Positions 6,670-10,967 of a stretch of DNA of 10,967 nucleotides are shown here, one piece after another. The notes below the pieces were generated by a model. The model saw nothing but the letters and a program-made list of their open reading frames with translations, had not been told where the DNA came from and did no database searches. A program made the position numbers and the translations under genes. The first letter of the stretch is position 1; each line of letters begins with the position of its first letter. The stretch is from Gammaproteobacteria bacterium (GTDB taxonomy: Bacteria > Pseudomonadota > Gammaproteobacteria > Arenicellales > Spongiicolonaceae), in contig RKSH01000201.1 in assembly GCA_007570945.1 (NCBI GenBank), positions 1 through 10,967 of the forward strand, read 5' to 3'.

Positions 6670-7035
6670 TTAGTTTTCAGACGAGTCCTGCGACTCGTCC
6701 TCCACTTGCAGCAGCGCGCGGTTTTTTTCCACGATGACCGGGCCGATGCCGCTCACCCGCGACAGGTCGTCCACCGTTTCAAAGGGCCCGTATTCCTCCC
6801 GGTAGGACACGATGGCCGCCGCCAAGTGGGGGCCGACGCCGCTGAGTTCGGCGTCAAGCGTGCCGGCGTCGGCGGTGTTGATGTTCACCTGCGCATGCGC
6901 GCCGAAAGTGAACAACAATGCCGCCACCGGAAGCAGGGCAAACAGCAACCGCCGGCCCGCGCGCAGGCGGAACGGACGGCTCTGGGGTGAATGGAATCGC
7001 CGGCCGCGCCGGCGGGTGTGCTGTGTCGTCTTCAT
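6670..7035 (-). CDS. ComEA-like secreted helix-hairpin-helix DNA-binding protein
   Basis: The 121-residue product has an Arg-rich N-terminus (1-29), a hydrophobic segment about 30-44 and a probable signal peptidase site after Ala-His-Ala (48). The mature part is essentially two helix-hairpin-helix motifs: VNINTADAGTL (50-60), LSGVGPHLAAAIVSYREEYG (64-83), then FETVDDLSRVSGIGPVIVEK (85-104), ending in an acidic tail. Small ComEA-like proteins bind DNA non-specifically in the periplasm; in Vibrio and relatives ComEA pulls in DNA during transformation, but many Proteobacteria carry such genes without known competence. In P. aeruginosa a ComEA-like gene sits by wbpM at an O-antigen locus, a comparable setting (from memory). 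The start at 7035 is chosen over an in-frame upstream start at 7116 because GGAGGT (complement of 7041-7046) lies 5 nt before it. A strong promoter lies about 130 nt upstream. Confidence 0.82.
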   Translation of the reverse strand: MKTTQHTRRRGRRFHSPQSRPFRLRAGRRLLFALLPVAALLFTFGAHAQVNINTADAGTLDAELSGVGPHLAAAIVSYREEYGPFETVDDLSRVSGIGPVIVEKNRALLQVEDESQDSSEN

Positions 7036-7169
7036 GACAGACCTCCGTGTTGGCTCCGTTGGGGGAAGCACTCTTGGATTGGTGAAACCGTTCGCGCTCC
7101 CTGCCTGTTGCAACAAGAAAAGGCGCGCTCCCGGCGCTTATTGCCGCCCACAAGAACGGCACAGGCGGG

Positions 7170-7198
7170 ATTATCGGCGGGGGAATTTTGCCTGTCAA
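7170..7198 (-). promoter_or_regulatory. sigma-70 promoter for the comEA-like gene
   Basis: On the minus strand: perfect -35 TTGACA (complement of 7193-7198), 17-bp spacer (7176-7192), -10 GATAAT (complement of 7170-7175; one mismatch to TATAAT). Directly upstream are an A6 run (complement of 7202-7207) and an A8 run (complement of 7212-7219), about one helical turn apart, resembling an UP element. Transcription would start near 7163 and give a leader of about 128 nt before the ATG at 7035. This is the best-matching promoter in the window. Confidence 0.72.
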
Positions 7199-7219
7199 GG
7201 ATTTTTTGGAATTTTTTTT

Positions 7220-7333
7220 CAAGCGCCGTTTTCGCCGCCAAGTCCGCCATTCCCCAGGTCAAACCACCATTCCGGTGACTGCAACCACCATTTTCGCACT
7301 CCAGAACACCGTTTCCGTACGCACAATGCCAGA
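7220..7333. repeat. array of imperfect 20-21-bp tandem repeats
   Basis: The core CC(A/G)TT occurs at 7226 (CCGTT), 7247 (CCATT), 7267 (CCATT), 7288 (CCATT) and 7309 (CCGTT): steps of 21, 20, 21 and 21 bp. A weaker sixth unit starts at 7329 (CCAGA). Most units start with CAA or CAG and several continue TTCCG or TTTCG. The units AACCACCATT at 7262-7271 and 7283-7292 are identical. Spacers differ, and the 20-21-bp period is too short for CRISPR. Such closely spaced GGTCACC-TTTCCG-like repeats occur at the ends of IS21-family elements; helically phased operator sites are the alternative. Confidence 0.6.
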
Positions 7334-7396
7334 AGCATTCCGGACTCTTGGCCTGCGGACAAAAGGAAGTCACATGCTGGCGCACCGCATCGGCTT

Positions 7397-7408
7397 CCGC
7401 GTACGCGG
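7397..7408. repeat. 12-bp perfect palindrome
   Basis: CCGCGTACGCGG equals its own reverse complement. It lies between the repeat array and the plus-strand promoter, about 95-105 bp upstream of that promoter. It could be a dimeric regulator site, but the sequence is GC-rich and chance or a mobile-element remnant is also possible. Confidence 0.35.
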
Positions 7409-7501
7409 GTTCTCCCATGCGGTCTCCATGGCAATGGGGGAGGCGCACATGAGCGTCGTCGCCGCGCCCTGGCATCCTGGAAAAACCACGGACCCACGCG
7501 C

Positions 7502-7530
7502 TTGTAAAATAAGCGATGTCGGGTTATCTT
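7502..7530 (+). promoter_or_regulatory. weak sigma-70-like promoter upstream of the ATP-grasp/pseI genes
   Basis: TTGTAA (7502-7507), 17-bp spacer, TATCTT (7525-7530): each hexamer matches four of six consensus bases. It lies just before a GGAGG ribosome binding site (7540-7544) and the ATG at 7547. A start near 7537 would leave a leader of only about 10 nt, so the exact assignment is uncertain. Confidence 0.4.
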
Positions 7531-7546
7531 TCACCCCTTGGAGGCA

Positions 7547-8159
7547 ATGCAATCCCAAATAAAAACCCGCATTCTGGTCACCTCAGCCGGCGCCCCGCCC
7601 GGGACCAACATGATTCGGGCATTGAAGAAAATCCCCGGCGTGGAAATCATCGGCGCCGACGCTGACCCATGTGCGGCGGCGTTGTATTTGTATCCTGACC
7701 GGGCGGTGTCGCTGCCCCTCGTTTCGGATGAGGGGGAATATGTGGAAGCGCTTAAGGCGCTTATTCGCAAAGAGTCCATTGCCATTTTGGTCCCCGGCCT
7801 TGAGCCGGAAGTGTTGGCGGTGGCGCGGCGCCGGGAGGCATTGCTTTCCGCCGGCGCGCGGTTTTTGGTTCCGGCGGCGGCGACTTTGGAAAAAACCATT
7901 CTGGGTCGGGCCCGCCGGCATTGAGTTTAAAATCCACGCGCAAACAAAAAAGCCCATGCTGCTTGAAATCAATCCCCGCATGTGGGGGTATTCCCCGCTG
8001 GCGACCGAGTGCGGCGTCAACTTTCCGCGGGTCATGGCGGACTATCTTCTCGGGCGCCCGGTTAAAGAACGGCACGAGTATTCTCTTGACCGGGTGTTTA
8101 TGCGGGGGTACCGCGACGTCGTGATGGGGAATTCCAGAATAGCGGGGGCGCCGAAATGA
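7547..8159 (+). pseudogene. ATP-grasp protein (carbamoyl-phosphate-synthase-like), central domain deleted and frame shifted
   Basis: The first part (7547-7924, 125 codons, then TGA) is a clean N-terminal preATP-grasp domain: RILVTSAGAPPGTNMIRALK, then VEIIGADADPCAAALYLYPD and ILVPGLEPEVLAVARRREAL, ending near TLEKTIL. The C-terminal end of the same family follows in another frame: GIEFKIHAQTKKPMLLEINP-RMWGYSPLATECGVNFP, ending at 8159. The break lies at about 7890-7915. Between the two pieces the family normally has roughly 130-150 residues holding the ATP-binding strands and lid; they are missing, so the product cannot be a working ATP-grasp enzyme. Intact relatives are about 330-400 residues. 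GGAGG (7540-7544) sits only 2 nt before the ATG at 7547. The old stop still overlaps the pseI start (ATGA, 8156-8159), so the gene was once coupled to pseI. An assembly error is the main alternative. Confidence 0.8.
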
Positions 8160-9208
8160 AACCGTTGCTGATTGGCGGCCGCGCCATTGGCCCCGGGTGT
8201 CCGCCATATGTTGTCGCCGAGTTGTCGGCCAACCATAACGGCAGTTTGGAGCGCGCCCTGCGCCTGGTTGAAGTCGCCTCGGCGGCCGGCGCAGACGCGG
8301 TGAAGTTGCAGACCTATCGGGCAGACACGCTTACCATTAAAAGTGATGCCGAAGAATTCCGGATAACCGAGGGGCTGTGGGCCGGAAAGACGCTGTATGA
8401 GTTGTATGAGTGGGCGCACATGCCATGGGAGTGGCATGAGCCGCTGTTTGCGCGTGCGCGGGAACTGGGCCTCGCCGTTTTCAGTTCACCTTTTGACTGC
8501 ACGGCGGTGGAGCTTCTGGAGCGGTTGAACGCCCCGGCCTACAAAATCGCCTCGCTTGAATTGGTTGACCTGCCGCTCATCCGCTATGCCGCAGCCACCG
8601 GCAAACCGCTGATTCTTTCCACCGGCGCCGCGACCGCCGGGGAAATTCAGGAAGCGGTGGTCGCCGCGCGGGGCGCCGGATGCGGCGACCTGGCGTTGCT
8701 GCACTGTGTCAGCGCCTATCCGGCCGAGCCTGCGGAGTCCAACCTCAAAACCATCCCGGACATGGAGCGGCGCTTCCGTGTTCCCGTCGGTTTGTCCGAC
8801 CACACCATGGACAACACCACCGCCATTGCCGCCATCGCCATTGGCGCCTGCATCATAGAAAAACATTTCACTCTGAGCCGTAATGATGGCGGCCCCGACG
8901 ATAGTTTTTCCCTTGAGCCGGATGCGCTTAAGGACCTGTGCCGTGACGTGAAAACCATATGGAGCGCCCTGGGCAAAGTGAATTACAGTCCGCAACCCGG
9001 TGAGCGGAGTTCATTGCGCAACCGCCGCTCGTTGTATGCAGTGGCACAAATCTCCGCGGGAACAAAGTTCACCAAAGAAAACGTCCGCAGCATCCGCCCG
9101 GGCTATGGTTTGCCGCCCAAGTTCATGGACGAAATTCTTGGGAAGAAAGCAACCCGTGATATTGGCGAAGGCGATGCCTTGGAATGGGGGATGGTTGGGG
9201 ATGACTGA
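8156..9208 (+). CDS. pseI: pseudaminic acid synthase (NeuB family)
   Basis: A 350-residue NeuB-family synthase with a TIM barrel and a C-terminal SAF/antifreeze-like domain, full length. It condenses phosphoenolpyruvate with a 6-carbon 2,4-diacetamido sugar to form a nine-carbon nonulosonate. Visible: VVAELSANHNGSLERAL (19-35), KLQTY (50-54), FSSPFD (109-114), LHCVSAYPA (182-190), GLSDHT (212-217), EKHFTL (235-240) and GGPDDSFSLEP (245-255). The AELSANHNGS and GGPDxxFSLEP forms are those of PseI rather than of sialic (NeuB) or legionaminic (LegI) synthases, which read GPDHxxSLEP. The SAF domain runs from about RRSLYAVAQI (290-299) to the end. The start overlaps the stop of the broken ATP-grasp gene. 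None of PseB, C, F, G or H is in the window. Its product would go to flagellin, O-antigen or capsule. Confidence 0.88.
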   Translation: MKPLLIGGRAIGPGCPPYVVAELSANHNGSLERALRLVEVASAAGADAVKLQTYRADTLTIKSDAEEFRITEGLWAGKTLYELYEWAHMPWEWHEPLFARARELGLAVFSSPFDCTAVELLERLNAPAYKIASLELVDLPLIRYAAATGKPLILSTGAATAGEIQEAVVAARGAGCGDLALLHCVSAYPAEPAESNLKTIPDMERRFRVPVGLSDHTMDNTTAIAAIAIGACIIEKHFTLSRNDGGPDDSFSLEPDALKDLCRDVKTIWSALGKVNYSPQPGERSSLRNRRSLYAVAQISAGTKFTKENVRSIRPGYGLPPKFMDEILGKKATRDIGEGDALEWGMVGDD

Positions 9209-9233
9209 TAAGCGCCCTTCGGCCGGGTATAAT
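9205..9233 (+). promoter_or_regulatory. sigma-70-like promoter for the FkbM methyltransferase gene
   Basis: CTGATA (9205-9210; four of six matches to TTGACA), a 17-bp spacer, and a perfect TATAAT (9228-9233). The -35 overlaps the pseI stop codon. A transcript would start near 9240 and reach the GTG start at 9264 after about 25 nt. It suggests that the methyltransferase can be expressed separately from pseI. Confidence 0.55.
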
Positions 9234-9263
9234 AACCCCCGCAAAGCGTAGGCAATCCCCCCG

Positions 9264-10085
9264 GTGAAACTGAAAAATCTGCCCTTGCTCCTGTTCCCTT
9301 TCCGTCGGCCGGGGCGGCGCTATGGGTATGTGGTGGCCGGCACGGAGTGCGGCGGGGTGCGCATTGCGCGGTGGCTGCATCCGAGGGAGCAGCCGAAGAG
9401 GCTGACGGCGGCGGTGGCGGAGGAATATAAAAAATACATTGCGGCCGGGGATTTCTGCATTGACATCGGCGCGCACAGCGGCGACTCCACTCTGCCCATG
9501 GCGGTGGCCGCCGGCAGGACGGGCCTGGTGCTCGCGCTGGAGCCAAATCCGTTTGTTTATCCGGCGCTGGAAAAGAATGCGCGGATGAACCGCGGCCTGG
9601 TCAACATCCACCCGGTGATGGCCGCGGCCGCGGCGGCGGATGCGCCGCTGTTGTTCAACTACTCCGACGCCGGTTTCTGCAACGGCGGCGGCCATGCGAA
9701 AATCAACGCCGCGCGGCACGGTCATTTTTACCCGCTGGAAGTGCACGGCATTGACCTCGCCGCCGAGTTGCGCGAGTCCTTTGCCGGTGAACTTGCGCGG
9801 CTCAAATTCATCAAGGTGGACACCGAAGGCGGCGATTTGTTTGTGCTGCAGTCCCTGGCCGAAATTATTGAGCGCCGCCGCCCGCACATCCTCGCTGAAG
9901 TTTACAAGCACACTTCGCCCGATTACCGGCGGCGCCTGCTGCGGTTTTTGCAATCCAGAGGCTACACGGTTTACAAAACCGGCGGCGATGCGCAACTGAA
10001 AGGGGAAACGCTCGGCGCGGGCGATATGATGCGGTGGGGGCATTATGATGTGTTTTGCACGTGCGAGGAGCGGAGCGCCGCGTAG
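9264..10085 (+). CDS. FkbM-family SAM-dependent methyltransferase
   Basis: A 273-residue class I methyltransferase of the FkbM type, which O-methylates sugars or other hydroxyl groups; in surface-polysaccharide loci such enzymes commonly methylate glycan residues. Visible: SAM-binding motif I FCIDIGAHSGDST (64-76), second-strand acid LALEPNP (90-96, E92 likely binds the ribose), NPxxxxALEKNARMN (95-109), the family-typical FIKVDTEGGDLFVLQSL (172-188) and ILAEVY (199-204), then a C-terminal YDVFCTC. The start is GTG at 9264 with no clear Shine-Dalgarno; it fits the 55-bp gap after pseI and the promoter at 9205-9233. No signal peptide. It ends 3 bp before the convergent oxidoreductase gene, with no terminator between. 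The substrate cannot be told from sequence. Confidence 0.85.
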   Translation: MKLKNLPLLLFPFRRPGRRYGYVVAGTECGGVRIARWLHPREQPKRLTAAVAEEYKKYIAAGDFCIDIGAHSGDSTLPMAVAAGRTGLVLALEPNPFVYPALEKNARMNRGLVNIHPVMAAAAAADAPLLFNYSDAGFCNGGGHAKINAARHGHFYPLEVHGIDLAAELRESFAGELARLKFIKVDTEGGDLFVLQSLAEIIERRRPHILAEVYKHTSPDYRRRLLRFLQSRGYTVYKTGGDAQLKGETLGAGDMMRWGHYDVFCTCEERSAA

Positions 10086-10088
10086 ACT

Positions 10089-10967
10089 TTATTTCGCCCC
10101 GACGGTTTTTTCGTACAGCGACGGCGCCAGGTTGTTCGGGTCGTATTTTTGCCTGAGTTTGCGGGCGGCGGCGGCGTTGTAGATTTTTGCAAACTCATCC
10201 GGCGAAAGGAAAGTGGAGGAGTAGAGCATTTTGATTCCGGACAGCGCGAAGCATTTTTCGTCGAGCAGGCGCGTGTAGTGAAAGTCCACATCGGCCCTCG
10301 GCCGCTCGGTGAGGCAGTAGCAGCCGACATTGAACAACAACTCGCCGACGGCAACCGGGTAGCAAGTGGCGGCGGTTTGCGGGCGGATGGGCAGGGCCAC
10401 CCACGGCTGGCCCTGCAGGTCCACATTGCGCAGGGCGAAGCGGATGAATTCCTCGGCGTGCCGCCACGGCACCTCCCAGTCCTGAATTAATTTTTCGCGG
10501 CGGGTGTCGGGTTTGATGCCGAGGATTTTTTGCGCGCGGTTTTTGTACAGCGTGTAGCGGTTGTAAAACGCCGAGCTGCGCATCGCCCGCGGCGCGTATT
10601 TGCGGAACAGCCGGTAAACGCCGCCGGCCGGCACATTCCAGAACCAGTCCGGGTCGTAGCGAAAAATGTAATCCTCGGTTCTAAGGTCAAAGGCCGCGTC
10701 GCCGCGCAATTTTTTGTAATAAATCTCACGGTGAATGTCCACGGTCCCGCCCCCGCCGTCGCTAAAAACGCCGCGGGTCAGGTAAAACTCTTCGGCCGAA
10801 TAAAACAGCCCCTCGAGAAAATCCTGCCTGCCGTTGTCCGCCGCCTCCCGCATCGCGTCCAGATAGGACGCCGCATCGCGGTGGCGGGTGTTGGTGACGC
10901 GCACCCGCGCGGTTGCCGGGATGAGGCGGATTTTTGCGCGCAGGATGTAGCCGAGGGTGCCGTAGGA
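10089..10967 (-). CDS. FAD-linked oxidoreductase, C-terminal part (5' end outside window)
   Basis: The frame is open to the last base of the window on the minus strand, so the start lies outside; 292 residues are visible. The N-terminal end reads SYGTLGYILRAKIRLIPA, the usual end of a PCMH/FAD_binding_4 domain (GSYGTLGIIT...RLxPA), so the FAD-binding domain itself is mostly off-window. The rest is the cap/substrate domain: TEDYIFRYDPDWFWNVPAGG and the closing LRQKYDPNNLAPSLYEKTVG, which resemble FAD-dependent oxidases of the DWARF1/DHCR24 (delta24-sterol reductase-like) and D-lactate dehydrogenase group. The substrate is unknown; in polysaccharide loci a sugar-lipid oxidase role like DprE1 is conceivable but unproven. 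A GTG at 10902-10904 (complement) looks like a start, but the domain clearly continues upstream. It converges with the FkbM gene with a 3-bp gap. Confidence 0.8.
   Translation of the reverse strand, partial: SYGTLGYILRAKIRLIPATARVRVTNTRHRDAASYLDAMREAADNGRQDFLEGLFYSAEEFYLTRGVFSDGGGGTVDIHREIYYKKLRGDAAFDLRTEDYIFRYDPDWFWNVPAGGVYRLFRKYAPRAMRSSAFYNRYTLYKNRAQKILGIKPDTRREKLIQDWEVPWRHAEEFIRFALRNVDLQGQPWVALPIRPQTAATCYPVAVGELLFNVGCYCLTERPRADVDFHYTRLLDEKCFALSGIKMLYSSTFLSPDEFAKIYNAAAARKLRQKYDPNNLAPSLYEKTVGAK

Larger units (their letters stand above)
7036..7546. other. 511-bp divergent intergenic region without a convincing gene
   Basis: No frame here gives a protein with recognisable motifs; the open frames that cross it run through repeats and leader sequence. 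What can be seen, left to right: the comEA-like ribosome binding site (7041-7046); the gene's leader with a 9-bp direct repeat CGCGCTCCC (7093-7101, 7124-7132) flanking a 10-bp palindrome TGTTGCAACA (7106-7115); a minus-strand promoter (7170-7198) with T6/T8 runs beside it (7202-7219); five or six imperfect 20-21-bp repeats (about 7220-7333); a 12-bp palindrome (7397-7408); and a weak plus-strand promoter (7502-7530). The repeats look like a decayed insertion-sequence end, so part of this region may be mobile-element remnant. Confidence 0.6.

Noticed and set aside
6648..6676. Promoter for the ugd operon using TATACT (complement of 6648-6653)
   Set aside because: The position 17 bp upstream reads AAACTA, a poor -35, and the hairpin follows immediately; not listed as a feature.
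7220..7333. The repeat array as a CRISPR
   Set aside because: The period of 20-21 bp leaves no room for repeats plus spacers, the units are imperfect, and there are no cas genes.
7538..7549. TTG at 7538 as the start of the ATP-grasp gene
   Set aside because: It would overlap the GGAGG ribosome binding site itself; the ATG at 7547 is more plausible although its spacing is short.
7032..7562. Open frames of 120-150 codons on both strands across the intergenic region
   Set aside because: They pass through the promoter, leader and repeat array; the products are Cys/Gly/Arg-rich without motifs.
10902..10904. GTG as the true start of the FAD-linked oxidoreductase
   Set aside because: The frame continues to the window end and encodes SYGTLGYILRAKIRLIPA, a conserved part of the FAD domain, so the gene is truncated rather than starting there.

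Overview
The window is a GC-rich bacterial stretch, most likely from an uncultured gammaproteobacterium with an LPS-type outer membrane. The pointers are the order yoaA-tsaB (as in E. coli), a CsiV-family protein (a gammaproteobacterial family), a 5'-methylthioinosine phosphorylase of the Pseudomonas kind, and genes for heptose, uronic acid and pseudaminic acid. All calls rest on reading the sequence; no database search was run.

Layout. (1) Positions 1-2124, plus strand: the 3' end of a YoaA/DinG-type helicase gene, tsaB (4-nt overlap) and csiV. (2) Positions 2033-6585, minus strand: a compact five-gene run, ugd - hldA - UDP-glucuronate 4-epimerase - small degenerate nucleotidyltransferase-like protein - methylthiopurine phosphorylase. 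Every junction is a 4-nt ATGA stop/start overlap. The last gene runs 92 bp tail-to-tail into csiV. (3) Positions 6670-7035, minus strand: a ComEA-like secreted helix-hairpin-helix protein, with a consensus-like promoter about 130 nt upstream. (4) Positions 7036-7546: a 511-bp region without a convincing gene. It holds that promoter, A-tracts, an array of 20-21-bp repeats that may be the end of a decayed IS21-type element or an operator array, and a 12-bp palindrome. (5) Positions 7547-10085, plus strand: a broken ATP-grasp gene, pseI-like pseudaminic acid synthase and an FkbM-type methyltransferase. (6) Positions 10089-10967, minus strand: the C-terminal part of an FAD-linked oxidoreductase, cut by the window end.

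How it fits together: Ugd makes UDP-glucuronate, the epimerase turns it into UDP-galacturonate, HldA phosphorylates heptose-7-P for the LPS inner core, PseI condenses a 6-deoxy-diacetamido-altrose with phosphoenolpyruvate to give pseudaminic acid, and FkbM enzymes often methylate glycans. The right two thirds therefore reads as a cell-surface polysaccharide locus beside housekeeping genes. The parts most worth a second look are the repeat array with its adjoining promoter (7170-7333), the ATP-grasp gene with its catalytic middle missing, the degenerate nucleotidyltransferase inside the ATGA-coupled operon, and the antisense overlap of csiV with the phosphorylase gene.
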